From Dolomedes plantarius (lineage: Eukaryota > Arthropoda > Arachnida > Araneae > Dolomedidae): DNA of 64,000 nucleotides. The position numbers and the translations under genes were made by a program. The stretch lies in assembly GCA_907164885.2 (NCBI GenBank), contig OU015492.1, positions 42,693,893 through 42,757,892 on the forward strand, given 5' to 3'. Of this stretch, positions 45,807-58,992 are shown one piece after another (the stretch's first letter is position 1; every line of letters begins with the position of its first letter). The notes beneath the pieces were generated by a model. That model did not search any database. It was not told the DNA's origin and was given only the letters and a program-made list of their open reading frames with translations.

Positions 45807-47114
45807 CAGAGGCTGCTCACACATTTTTTAGACGATGTATATTGTATTCACAAAACTAAATTACATAAAATTCTTGTATTTTAAATGTTCTATTTGACAT
45901 CCCTTATTCTGAACTATCTTTCGACACCGCAATTTCCAGGATTATAATGCCTTTTGAAGTGTCAGAAGAGGTATTCTATCCCATTCCTCCTGAACAGCTT
46001 TCCAGAGTCCTGTAAGGGTTTTGGGACGACGTTTGGATAATGCAGATTTTAAAAGTCCGAAAGCACAAAAATCCATAGGTGATACATCGGGAGATTTAGT
46101 AGGGATATCAGTGAAGGGTATGGCCTTGATACCAGTTTTTTGTTCCATTTCTTTTAGGAAATTTACAGTGGATTTTGATGTGCGACTGCTAGCTTTGTCC
46201 TGATGGAGTCTCACAGGTTTATGACACTGTGGGTAAAGCGATGGTATTTCATTCAGAAAAATTGGCGATAAAATATGTTCCTGGTAGCATTTGGAGTTAA
46301 TCTTGACATTTCATTCCACTCTCTTTATTTTTAACTTGCCATTATAAGAAAAACCAGTAACAATCCTGAATCCCTTAGAAAAACTTTCTTTCGATTCTTT
46401 GAACCATGTACTTAAATTTTTTCTCCCCTTTTATGATAATAAATGGCTCTCTTTTTGTTGCAGTCATTTAAATACACCCATGATTCATCTATTGTGACAA
46501 TTGTTTTCCATTTTTCTTTGGATAAGTGTTTCGCATATAGAATTCTGCAGCGTGTCCTGCGTTCAGGGATATGATTTGGAAGAAGACGATGCACATTGCG
46601 TTTTTTCGCTTTCTTAAGATTTAAATCAACGTTTATCATTTTGTTTACAGTGGACACCGAGAATTTTAATGATTGTGCAACTGTAATTTGACTACGGGGA
46701 TTTTCTTTTAACATTGAACAACGTACCTTTGCAATAGTCGAAGATGTCCGTTTTTTCCTTGGATACTTGTTTGGAATTTTTGTCCCACTGGATACTTGTT
46801 TGGAATTTGACGTTTTTTTTCCTTTCTTGTTGACGATATTACCTATCGAAGCTTTAGATATCACAAAACCATGACTCTCACATTGTTTTTGGATAACGGA
46901 GTATGCATATTTCTCTTCGGAAAGAGCATAAATGTAGCCTTCGAATCACTGCTTTGTTAAAAACGCCATTCTGAATAAAAGCAAAACTTTCAAGCCGCAG
47001 ATGATAATTTTGACTTTTAAAAACATAGCACAATTGCAATTATTTCTTTTGCAGCAAACGAATTTTTATTACCGCTTACCAAAATCGTACTAAAAAATGT
47101 GCGAACAGCCTCTG
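45807..47114 (-). mobile_element. Rosa-like (DD41D) mariner-superfamily transposon, 1308 bp
   Basis: The ends are CAGAGGCTGCTCACACATTT (45807) and, from the right, CAGAGGCTGTTCGCACATTT, both followed by TTTAG. TA flanks both sides. It lies only six bases from the end of the mariner at 45800. It contains one nearly full-length transposase gene with few disruptions. Confidence 0.93.
45861..46969 (-). pseudogene. Rosa-type DD41D transposase with three stops and one frameshift
   Basis: Minus strand, ATG at 46969, in-frame TGA at codon 8. The helix-turn-helix part (SHGFVISKASIGNIV, QITVAQSLKFSVSTVNKM) is followed by VTIDESWVYLNDCNKKRAIY (first Asp), a frameshift near 46412, a TGA at 46311-46313, then RLHQDKASSRTSKS (second Asp) and TKSPDVSPMDFCAFGLLKSA (third Asp). 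I count 41 residues between the last two Asp residues (HQD to PMD), the DD41D signature of rosa. A premature TAA at about 45942 precedes a normal tail ending at 45861. Length and order match a complete gene of about 360 codons, so only four lesions separate it from an open frame. Confidence 0.9.
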
Positions 47115-47137
47115 TATATACATATATATATATATAG
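47115..47137. repeat. Short (TA)n array
   Basis: TA/CATA repeats adjoining the rosa-like element. Confidence 0.85.
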
Positions 47138-48390
47138 GGAGAGATAGAAAGTATATTGGAATATTTGTTCTATCTAGGTGCAATGAAAACGACTCTTTGC
47201 ATTAACATACTTGTAAAGAATTGAGCACCATAATTTATCAACACAAAAGTGCGCATGAAATAGAAAATGATTTCTAAAATTCCTAAGAATGTTGAAAGTT
47301 AAGACGATGTTTCTAAATTCTGCAAGCTTCGATAACAAAATTAAAAGCATTACGAATTTACCTTTAGGAAATTAATGTTTCTCCTGAAGCACTGTATAAC
47401 ATGTTTATTTTATTTATTTTTAATAAAGTACAAGTACGTTGAACCATTTTTAGAAAGATTTAATATGCATACAAAGGAAAAACATTTTAGATATTGGTAT
47501 GATAGTTTATGGGTAATACAAATAATTTAAATTTAAAAAAAATAATAACCGATATTCTTAATTTCTGAATGAAACATATGGGATTGCATTAGGAGAATTT
47601 ATAAGTTTTTTTAACTAAGTAATATCTGAATTAGTTTTTTGGTTATTTCTATTAAATTGTCTTAGTATGGTACATAAATTAATTATGGAGAAAATAAGCT
47701 GATATATACAAGAGATGCATAAATAACTATATGGATAATTTTTTAAATGTTTCTTAGAATTTTGTCACATTACTCAATGCCTTTGTCCATCATGAATTAA
47801 AATACATAATCTTAAAAGTTAGCATTTGTGTCGTAATTGGCGGAAATAACATATAGATCTATATTCATGCCAATAAGTTCTATCTAAAATACATCGAAAC
47901 AAAGTAGAGAAGAAACGCATACTTGTGTAATAAATCAAATTGCATAAAAAAATATATATCGCCTTATTAGCAGAAAGTTTCTTGTAAATTAAAATCGAGC
48001 AAACATTCCGAGCAAATGTTAATTAAGTAAGACTCAAGCATTTTTAAATGCTCATAGCAAAAATAGCAGAGGAGTAAACATCATTATTTTTGGATTAACA
48101 ATGTAAAACCTTTTCCCTTGCAACATTAAAAAAAAGTATTGTTTCGAAGATTCAAATTTGGTGATTTAAATATTATTTTAACAATTCAAAATCCTTGTAA
48201 AGGAAAATAATTATTTTGAATAGTTATTTTGAATCATATTATATATCGTTAAGATATAAATATTGAAGAAGTTCTCAATTTCAGCTTTTGAACGTTAAAG
48301 ATTAAGATAAGTATGAAAATTTATTGCTATATAAAAATGTGTTTAATATTTTATTTACAAAATGAAACTTATGTATATTTCTCTAGGCAT
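47138..48390. other. AT-rich DNA, no gene seen
   Basis: No frames, TIRs or tRNA-like boxes that I can support. Confidence 0.55.
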
Positions 48391-48391
48391 T

Positions 48392-48450
<59 letters not shown>

Positions 48451-48475
48451 ATTTATTTATTTTTTATTTATTTTT
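48391..48475. repeat. (CA)n(TA)n(TTTA)n compound microsatellite
   Basis: CACA repeats (48391-48412), TA repeats with a TTTA interruption, then TTTA/TTTT-rich sequence. Confidence 0.9.
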
Positions 48476-48931
48476 TTCCCGGACAGGTGCAAATCCTGCC
48501 GACTCTGTAATAATGATTCTATTGGTCAATACTTTCGACAATATATGGAAACAGACGACAGGGGATTTATGGCTTTCGGTTGGCTTGTAGTCGGGCTCGA
48601 AAAGCATGGAATTCAATCAAACAATCCTGTTGGGGAATAATACGTTTATTCATTGTACACATTATGATTATTTAACAAATTAAAACAAATATCTAAGAGT
48701 AGAAGCTATTTACAAATTTACAAAGATAAGAGAAGATGGATAGTGACGTGTGGTTTAAATACTTATTCAAACTCTAACTACACAGTTCGACACTCACACC
48801 TGGATATCTGAAATCAGTATCTTTTGTTCACGTGATATGTGGTGCAATATGTTTAGCGTATATGTCCATCCAAAAACACGGGTGAGTTATATTGCGGGAA
48901 ATAAAATATTAAAAATAGAGATTAGAATAGA

Positions 48932-48935
<4 letters not shown>
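48476..48935. other. Non-coding DNA, possible LTR-like block
   Basis: A GC-richer start (48476-48640) is followed by AT-rich sequence. No family is recognised and no pairs are found elsewhere in the window. Confidence 0.3.

Positions 48936-48936
<1 letters not shown>

Positions 48937-48991
<55 letters not shown>
48937..48991. repeat. (TA)n microsatellite
   Basis: About 55 bases of TA, with no transposon end recognised on either side. Confidence 0.95.
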
Positions 48992-48993
<2 letters not shown>

Positions 48994-50565
48994 CAACTGA
49001 TTGCACATATATTGCAGCATTTCGAAAAACTCATTGTTAAAGTCAATTGGTACTTAAATTTCAGATTTTGTTTCTGCGAGTAACATATTTTATTCAAAGC
49101 GCAGTTTCAGGGAATAAATTTATCTTTTCGCTTTTAAAAAATTGTTCTTTAATTCTCCTTCGAAATGGAACTATCCGAAAGCTCTGAAAAACGTGAGACG
49201 GGAATACAGAAGTTCGAAGTTCTTTGAAAATTCCACCGTATTTCCTCTTTTTAACAAGTTTCCTCCGAAAGGATGAAGAGTATTTCTCTGGAAAATTCCT
49301 GTTTTAAAATTTATGCAAAACACTGTTAGAAGCTAATGAAAGTGCTCGTGACTTGGATACCGTTATTATTCAAACAAAGATATCTGACTCAGAAATAAAC
49401 ATTTCTAGTCAGTGCATATATGTATAAAAAACAACTCGTGCACTATAAGGGAACGTAACCAGTGGATTAAAGAGATATTTTTCTTGGTGTATACAGTTCG
49501 GCAGTTTGAACTAGATATATCAATTTATAAACCTAGAAAAAATAGAAAATTTTTATTAATATTCGTGATACTTTTTTTGCGATAGAAATGTATTTTCAAA
49601 AATATATAATTTACATAATAGATTCTTTGTAGCTTTATAGCATCTACGTAAATCCTCTATTATGACAATACATTTTAAAGATTTCATAAATTTGGACAAA
49701 ACTCAGGACTCTTGGGATATGACAATTTTCCCTCGTAAACGCTAATTCATACTCTAAAATTCCCCAATAGGAATATAATTTTAATGTATTCGCCTTAAAA
49801 TGGTTGTAAAATTAATGCGTTAACGATAAGGGCATGTGATTGTGGAGTCCAGAGTACGCCAGAGTTTGCGTACTCCTTCAGAGTTGAATTGAACTTTGAG
49901 ACGTATGTGATGTGCGATTTGCGTTTGTCGTGCTTGCATTCCCGACAGGAGAAATTGCTATTGAATTACAGTCTACAAATTGTAACACAGTTTAACGTGT
50001 ATTTTTATTATATTTTATTTTTCGTACTGTTGGTTCATCTGTTATTTTTTTTTTTTACACAAGCGTTGTCATGGATGACTGTGTTCTTTTATTTTGATAA
50101 CTTAGCCTAATAAATAAGTTAGTAATTTTTAAAATGTAGTGTTTGGTATTTTCACGCAACAACTAGTATTTACGTACAAGTCTTACTACTCACCTCTACA
50201 TAATTTTCATACTTGTATAAACCTTGTGACATCAAAAAGCAACATCTTTGATTTTATTCTCACATTTTTGGACTAATTATCTCGCATTTTTGGCCTCTAT
50301 TCTTTCATATTGCGATTTTCTGTACTTTCATGTTTTCTGAGTGATAAGATCAATTGTGATTAGAGCATTTAAAAAGTGTGTTTATAAGAAAGAGTTGAGC
50401 TGAGTTTTGAGCTGTGCTCGCAGAGTTTCCTAGAATGGTACCAGTAATATCGTTATTAAACCGGTTAGGCGGAGTTTTCTCGTTCATTACTGAGTTGTTC
50501 ATCAGTGGAGTTCATAGCAGGAACATATCCCTGTATTAAGAATCACTGCAAATTGTGCTGCTTAG
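48992..50565. other. AT-rich DNA, no gene seen
   Basis: Short frames such as 49889-50110 are hydrophobic, T-rich translations without any motif. Confidence 0.5.
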
Positions 50566-51155
50566 CCCTTCAGCGGGCGCGCCCGTGTACAGAGTGCAAC
50601 ATTTTCGCAATTTTGAATGGTTTGTTTTTGCATGTAAGGTTTGAAAGTTCTAAGCAATTTCTATTTATAGCTACACCTTTTCTAATGCTGGTTTGATTTT
50701 CAGACCCTTGTATTCCTTTTCATTCATTGTTAGTCGTAATTTAACCGTGGTAAACCAGCGATTATACTGGATTACAATCCGACAAAAGAAGGAGTTGATG
50801 TAGTCTATTAAATGTGCAGTTATTACACGGTATCCCGCCTATCACGAAGATGGAGAATCTCGTTGTTTTTTTAGGTTTTCGGACATAATAGGAATCAATT
50901 CGCAAGTTGTCCTTAGATCCAATAAACCGGACAGTTTTGAAATAATGCGATTGTATCTGCATTCTTTGGACTTTAATTATAAATATATCTCAATATTATC
51001 AGCATTTTATATCTTGTTATAAAACCCAGAATTATTATTTTCAATCTCAAAAATAAAGTTTATTACAGAAGGAAGAATCAAGGTTGAAAGAGACGTTGCT
51101 CTTTGTGCCACGCGCGCCTGCTGGTGTTCCAAAAATTGACGCGCCCGCTGAAGGG
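50566..51155. mobile_element. piggyBac-like MITE, 590 bp
   Basis: It begins CCCTTCAGCGGGCGCG and ends with the reverse complement, CGCGCCCGCTGAAGGG. The right flank is TTAA (51156-51159) and the left flank is TTAG, one change from TTAA. CCC...GGG ends with TTAA targets are the piggyBac hallmark. The two GC-rich ends contrast with a very AT-rich interior, which has no transposase frame. Confidence 0.82.
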
Positions 51156-51159
51156 TTAA

Positions 51160-52640
51160 ATACAGGGATTTAATGTCAAAATATAATAATTACAAGATAA
51201 AAAGAACTTTTTATATACCATGTTTTTAAATTTTCTGTTGAATCATATAAACTTTACAATTCTTTGTATTAATAAATACTTTTTTAAATTTTTTTTTTAT
51301 GAATTATCCCATCAACGTGAAAGAAATTGAAGTTAATTGGAAGTTAACTTGCATATAACTTTTCGTTCCCGTTCTGGTCAATAGATGGCTGCAACAATCT
51401 ACAAAACGTTCCGGCCAATAAATGGATGCACCAGTCTGCAAAGCAAAGTTAACTGAAAATAACGGAAAGTTAATTTAATTCTGCTTAAAGATGGCTAAAA
51501 GCATTAAAATATGTATTGTCATCGTGTTCTGAATTATTATAAAAGTTTCAAATATCTATCTAGTCGGGAAGTTAGTTAAATATCGATTACAAGATTTGTA
51601 CTTGACAAAAACACAAACACACAAACAAGAAAGCAAGTTAATAAAAACATGATAAAAATTGCTATGAGTATAAACAATTTGCAAGCTATTTACTTTAATT
51701 CCCCAAGTGGAAAATAATGACCAAAAACTTCAATAATTTAAGGATTTTTTTTCCTGTTTATTTTGGGGGGAGGATTTCACCTGTGTCAGTATTATATTAA
51801 ATTTACAGCACAGATGGTACAATTGATTTTTGCACGAACTACATGGATCTATGCGAAAATCCTATCCTAGGATATTTGCAACATAGCAAAGACATTTGTA
51901 GTTGAATTTAGTCGGTGCAATGTATGTTCACACACGTCCTTGTAACAACATGAGTAAAAGAATCTAGATCATAGTGCCAATACGAAAATTGTGTTTATTG
52001 CAAAACAATAGAGGTCACAGAGGTTGTAAGTTTCACTTGAGCAGTTCCCTTGTGCTACGTGTTTTTGTGGTTTCCTTATACACTTATATACAGAAATTTT
52101 CAATTTTAAACCTAGATTTCAGGTTTGAAGTCTTCGATAAAGGAATGTATGTTCGAGGAATATACAAACTAATTTTTTTAATGAAAAAACAAACAGAACC
52201 TGGTAAGTAACATTTCATTTTAGGGATGTTGTGACGGTTATTTTTTCAAACTTTGAATACTCAAAATTAAAGCAAACGTGTCAAATGTCCATCTCACCTT
52301 AAAATTTTTTTTAGTATATAAAACTAAAATGTTGAAAAGGAACATCCGAGAGTGAATTCTAGAATATTGAAATTTCTCTAAATATATAAGAAATATGACT
52401 ATCTTTTCTCTATCTATGTACACTGTCTTTATTTCAGTAATTATTGATGAGAATCGAAATCAACTTAAACAATAAGTCACATTTAAATGCGTTTGAACGA
52501 AGATATTTCTCTACAAAAAAGGTAATTTAGAGTGCGCATTACCACTTTATGTAAACTCTACGAGATAACTCCGTTTGTTCTATCAAATCGATGCAACATT
52601 CGCATGTTAACCAACAAAACCATTCAATTCGGAATCTCGA
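51160..52640. other. AT-rich DNA, no gene seen
   Basis: No recognisable features. Confidence 0.5.
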
Positions 52641-52745
52641 GTCTTTCTCCCTACTCGTCAGCTTTGCCGATTAACAAGTTGCACCTTCGACACGGAGACT
52701 GTTCATCCCCTTTAATCCCTTGAATGGCGTCAAGAATTACTCCTA
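52641..52745 (+). repeat. Dispersed repeat, copy A
   Basis: About 105 bases similar to 60529-60640. Shared stretches include TTGCACCTTCGACAC/GCAGCACCTTCGACAT, TCATCC(C/T)(C/T)TTTAATC and GGCGTCA(A)GAAATTA-like blocks in the same order and spacing. No A/B boxes or TIRs are visible, and the family is unknown. Confidence 0.65.
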
Positions 52746-54585
<1,840 letters not shown>

Positions 54586-54587
54586 AT

Positions 54588-54604
54588 GTGGTGTCAGAAA
54601 CGGG
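54588..54604 (+). other. Primer binding site (probable)
   Basis: TGGTGTCAGAAACGGG begins two bases after the LTR, where the primer tRNA 3' end would pair. Confidence 0.65.
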
Positions 54605-54838
54605 ATTAGGTATGAATTAAAAACTAATCAACGAACACACGACGTGAATCCCCAACAAAGCATTACGAAGCAACGGACTCCGAACTGAAGTAAGATCCTT
54701 CTATTTTTATGAATTACTATAGTGACTGTTTTGTTTCTTCGAATTACGGCTAATTACGATAATTCTTTTTATACGATTTACGAGCATTATTTTATGTTTA
54801 CGAATAACTACGATTTTTGCTACGATTAACGATTCTAA

Positions 54839-56065
54839 ATGGAAAAAATGAAATTAGCTGATATTCCCCGAATCAAAGCAAACTTGAAGTCTGCTTCTGT
54901 TGAATCTATAAGATTTGCATAATTTTGGTTGCATAATTTTGTTTATGAAACTGAAGGTAACCGATTAAACCGGAAACGGTTACGAGAATTTTCTGGCTTT
55001 GACTACCAGAAAAACGACGAACATTATGAAAAGAAATTAACTTTTGCTGTGAAACACGTTAGGCTTGCGAATTTAATTACAATTTGCAATATTGATTGTG
55101 ACGGAAATGAAACTGTTCTCGCTACTCGTATTCTCGATAGCCTATTAGATATTAAAACGCTTAAAAATGATAATTTTGAATATGATAGAGACGATTCTGA
55201 CGACGAACACGTGAATGAAGAAATTCGTAGCGAAGTTAGTGAATTAACCCGTTTAGAACCATCAGTAGATACATTTTCTAAATTTACTATTTCCTATCAT
55301 GATATCGAAGACAGTTTGAGAAAGTTTGACGGGAAAGATAATTATTCCATCGAAAAGTGGATAACTGATTTTGAAGAAACGGTGGGTATTTGCGCATGGA
55401 ATGATCTTCAAAAATTAATATTCTTGAAACGATCATTAACTGGATTAACGAAACTCTTTATTCAAGGTGAATCTGGCTTAACTTCGTGGGCTAAGCTTAA
55501 ATTAGCTCTTGAACAAGAATTTGCCTCGAAGTGCACAAGCGCCCAACTCCATAAAATTTTGACGAAACGTCGTTGAAACAACGAAGAATCTCTGCAAGAA
55601 TATTTTCTGATCATGAAAGAACTAGCAAGCGGAGGTAACATCGAAACAGAATCCCTAATTCAATATGTTTTAGGGATTATTACTTTTTCAGAAACGATTT
55701 ATACGATTTACGAGCAAAAGATTATTACTTTTTCAGAGCAAAAGATTTTTTTCAGAGCAAAAGATTACTTTTACTTAAGGATTATTACTTTTTCAGAAAC
55801 GATTTATACGATTTACGAGCAAAAGATTATTACTTTTTCAGAGCAAAAGATTATTACTTTTACGAGCAAAAGATTATTACTTTTACACGTGAAAAAGATT
55901 ATTACTTTTTCAGAAACAATATGTCAGACGTGTCTCCCGGCTTTCCGCGTTGTAAAAACTGCGGTGATAAAAATCATAGTGTTTTCCCATTTAAAGATCG
56001 CGGAAGAAAATGTTTCAATTGCAACCAGTTTACGAATGACCACGTTTCTACTAACTGTCCGGTGA
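54839..56065 (+). pseudogene. gag: Gypsy gag with an internal repeat expansion
   Basis: ATG 54839 opens a frame that stays readable to 56065 except for a TAA at 54920 and a TGA at 55574. Gag-like features are SIEKWITDFEETVGICAWND, FLKRSLTGLTKLFIQGESGL and EQEFASKCTSAQLHKIL. After SLIQYV (about 55665) the normal sequence is replaced by about 250 bp of degenerate repeats encoding IITFSETIYTIYEQK-like units. The frame then no longer matches gag; the nucleocapsid resumes in another frame at 55921. Gag would form particles around the element RNA; this copy cannot. Confidence 0.85.
55672..55918 (+). repeat. Degenerate tandem repeat inside gag
   Basis: Units built from GATTATTACTTTTTCAGA and AACGATTTATACGATTTACG plus GAGCAAAA occur repeatedly. 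A larger unit of about 120 bp (55677-55740 and 55783-55850) appears twice and the shorter unit about seven times. TTTATACGATTTACGAGCA also occurs upstream of gag at 54768-54786, suggesting the source. Confidence 0.9.
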
Positions 56066-56483
56066 AAAGTAATAAACCCCCAACTCAAGCCATGAATATC
56101 AGTCACCGTGTTCCCACAGAGAAAAATTCTCTTGTACATATAAGCGTCAAATTGAACGATAATGAGCTGACGGGTATTTTCGACAGTGGTTCCAGTTTGC
56201 ATGTAATACGATCCGCTTGCTATGAAAGACTGTGTCTACCAGCTGTTTCCCCCCCGCCATAAATCTAGTACGATTAGACTATAAGAATGTGTTTACCAAG
56301 GGTTCTTTTAAGCATAGCTTGGAAATCAACGGTCACTCATTCGAATTGCTATTTCACGTTGTCCCGAACGAAGCGATAACTTTTGACCTTATTATTTGTA
56401 CCCCTCTGTTAGATTTCGCTGACGTTATTTTGAAAAAAGATTCTTTAATCATTCAGAAGCCCTCCAACACGAACAACTTTTGA
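55921..56483 (+). pseudogene. pol: Gypsy nucleocapsid and protease, frameshifted
   Basis: The first frame (55921-56262) has two zinc-knuckle-like clusters. One is CKNCGDKNH, with its final Cys lost, and the other CFNCNQFTNDHVSTNC, complete but with CX2CX6HX4C spacing. It continues into ELTGIFDSGSSLHVIR, the aspartic protease active site (Asp-Ser-Gly). A frameshift at about 56260 moves the rest of the protease to the frame of 56232-56483, with FELLFHVVPNEAITFDLIIC. Confidence 0.85.
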
Positions 56484-56559
56484 TTGTTGATGGAACATTT
56501 ACCCAACTTTGTTTCTAACGAAATAGATTTAAACCACATTAAAGATAAGCAACGAAGAG

Positions 56560-57480
56560 ACACTATTTTTAAACTTGTATCAAAATATACGCCAAAAAAA
56601 CGGAAACCGTAGATATTTCTATAAAGATAATTTTAAACGACGATATTCCCGTGTATCGAAGACCTCGACGTTTAGCAATTCCCGAGAAATCATTTGTAGA
56701 TTAACAAATTAAAGAATGGTTAGAAGCCGAAATAATTAGACCTAGTTGCTCTGATTATGCAAGTCCGATTGTTCTGGTTAAGAAAAAAGACGGATCTACG
56801 CGACTATGTGTTGATTATCGAGCATTAAATAAGAAAACAATAAAGGATCGTTTCCCCTTACCGTTAATTGAAGACGTTCTGGATAAATTACAGGGTGCAA
56901 AAATATTCACAACGATTGATCTCCGAAATGGCTTTTTTCATGTCGATGTAGAAGAAAATAGTCGCAAATTTACTAGTTTTGTAACTCCTGATGGACAATA
57001 TGAATTTTTGTAAACACCTTTTGGTCTCTCTTACAGCCCCAGTGTTTTTCAAAGATATATCTTTCACGTATTCCGAAATCTCATTAATGAAGGTATTGTT
57101 GCATTGTATATGGATGATATAATTATTCCGTCAGTAGATGAAGAAGAAGGTATTCAACGATTACGTCAAGTTTTAGAAGTAGCCTCTCGATACGGATTAG
57201 AAATTAAATTGAAAAAATGCCAGTTTTTAATGCAAAAAGTAGAATTCTTAGGCCATGTCATCGAAAACGGAACTGTTAAACCATCTCTGTCAAAAACAGC
57301 TGCAGTGCAGAAATTTCCTCAGCCAACGACAAGCAGGTCCAAAGCTTAAGCAGGTCCAAAGCTTTCTAGGCCTCACGGGATATTTTCGAAAATTTATCCC
57401 TGGTTACTCTACTATCGCAAAACCATTGAGTGACTTGCTTAGAAAACCTTAGAAGATTATTTTTGGTCCAAACCAACAAG
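56560..57480 (+). pseudogene. pol: Gypsy reverse transcriptase, interrupted
   Basis: One frame from about 56640 to 57349 carries, in order, EIIRPSCSDYASPIVLVKKK, LCVDYRALNKKTI, FTTIDLRNGFFHVDVEE, TPFGLSYSPSVFQ and LYMDDIIIPSVDEEEG (catalytic YMDD). Stops lie at 56702 and 57011. At 57332-57365 a 17-bp direct duplication (AGCAGGTCCAAAGCTTA) creates a frameshift; the connection region resumes in another frame as VQSFLGLTGYFRKFIPGYST. Confidence 0.9.
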
Positions 57481-57489
57481 AAGCATTTT

Positions 57490-58005
57490 TCGATTAAAAC
57501 AATATCTCGCTACTGAACCCGTTTTGGGCATATTTACGCAAGGCAGAAAACTCGAAGTGGACACTGACGCTAGCAAACATGGATACGGAGCTGTGTTATT
57601 GCAAGAAGATAAAAATGGGAGATATCACCCCATCCATTGCATGAGCAAGAAGACGTCGCAAGCTGAAGAGAAGTATTGCTCGTACGAATTAGAAGTTCTC
57701 GCGGTCATTGAATCATTGAAAAAATTTAGGAATTCCTTGGTTCCAAATATACAATTGTAACGGACTGTGCCGCTTTTCAGATGACAATGGACAAGAAAGA
57801 TCTTTCACCGAAAATTGCCAGATGGTCGTCATTCCTGAGAGAATTTGACTATGAAGTTATCCATCGGTCAGGAGCACAGATGAAACATGTTGATGCGCGA
57901 AGTCGCAACACTGTGCTAATTATTGCAAATACAGAAGACGACGTAACCGCCAAAATTAAAATTGCCGAAGAACGAAATGAAGACATCCATACGCCAAAAC
58001 CCTAA
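57490..58005 (+). pseudogene. pol: Gypsy RNase H, frameshifted
   Basis: The frame 57524-57760 carries LEVDTDASKHGYGAVLLQ and CSYELEVLAVIESLKKF (first Asp and the Glu). The next piece, in another frame from about 57745, reads TDCAAFQMTMDKKDL, then ARWSSFLREFDYEVIHRSGA. After KIKIAEERNEDIHT the integrase zinc-binding and catalytic core do not follow. Confidence 0.88.
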
Positions 58006-58009
58006 CAGA

Positions 58010-58620
58010 AAAAGGGAAAGACGAAGAAGATTTTGCCACTAATGGTGTATTTCATAAGTATTTTAATGCAACGATGAAAAAGATAGAAAAAATGAAGGAA
58101 GAAGAAAGAAATAATATCCTTAAGATTCAAGACGAAAACCAGAAATCCTTTAAGAAGAGAAAAAAATCATGCAAGATAAGAAAATCATGTGCAATTAAAC
58201 GTACGCAGTACGGAACAAGAATGAAATTAAGACCGAAATTCCTAGGTCCCTAGAAAGTGACCAATGTCAAGCCCCACGAATGGTACGGTGTCATCAAATT
58301 CGAACAACATGAACGTCCTAACATCACGTCTTCTGCTGCCGACTACACGAAGCTAGGGCATCCTTACTATCCTGATTTAGACGACTGGCATGACATCTCA
58401 AGTATCCCGATTCAGACAACTGACGAGTCATCCCGCCATCCGATGTCAGCACAAGAGCACCCCCTGCATGGTCCCGTGTACTCGATGTCAGCACCGGCGT
58501 ATCCCCTGCATGGTCCCGTGTATTGTAAGTGTGTTCCATTTTATTTCTTTTTCAGAGATTGTCAGTGCCTATTGCTTAATGTCATCCGAGGCCGCATGAC
58601 AGCTAGGATGGCCGATCTAT
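58010..58620 (+). pseudogene. pol: Gypsy integrase C-terminal end and tail
   Basis: After RNase H the sequence jumps to a basic, Lys-rich stretch (KKIEKMKEEERNNILKIQDE) followed by LRPKFLGP, a stop, then VTNVKPHEWYGVIKFEQHE, typical of a Gypsy integrase C-terminus. The HHCC and DDE parts, roughly 700-800 bp in relatives, are missing. A short in-frame repeat of PLHGPVYSMSAPAYPLHGPV lies near the end. The stop at 58619 falls just before the 3' LTR. Confidence 0.8.
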
Positions 58621-58904
58621 AGAAATCAGAACTGAACTCTTAACTACGAAATGTAAAATTCCTAAAATGTTATCTGTAAACGCATATAATGTCTGGCTCA
58701 AGAGGGCGCCGCTAGCACGAACATTATCACGACCCCTCTACTCTGTTTGGGGAGAACATTAAGACTCCCGCTTTGGATTCCGTCGTAGACGGACTACGTT
58801 TTTTTTCAATTCTAAATGTAAATAATCTTTAATTGTTCATTGTTATTTACAATGGTTGTTAGTTTATGTTGTGGATGTTTTTATTGCAACCCCGCGCCCC
58901 CCCC

Positions 58905-58908
<4 letters not shown>
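58621..58908 (+). repeat. 3' LTR of the second Gypsy element
   Basis: It aligns with 54301-54585 over its whole length with a modest number of substitutions. It ends in CGCGCCCC with extra C residues, then CACA, and passes into a (CA)n(TA)n microsatellite. Confidence 0.92.
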
Positions 58909-58991
<83 letters not shown>

Positions 58992-58992
58992 G
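58905..58992. repeat. (CA)n(TA)n(TGTA)n compound microsatellite
   Basis: It begins within the terminal CCACA of the 3' LTR; CA repeats to 58921, then TA to about 58979, then TGTA units. Confidence 0.95.

Noticed and set aside
55672..55918. A CRISPR-like array
   Set aside because: The units are directly adjacent degenerate repeats without unique spacers, inside a retrotransposon gag of a eukaryote.
58621..58908. Solo LTR unrelated to 54304-54585
   Set aside because: It aligns over its full length with the upstream LTR and encloses gag-pol remnants, so it is the 3' LTR of the same element.
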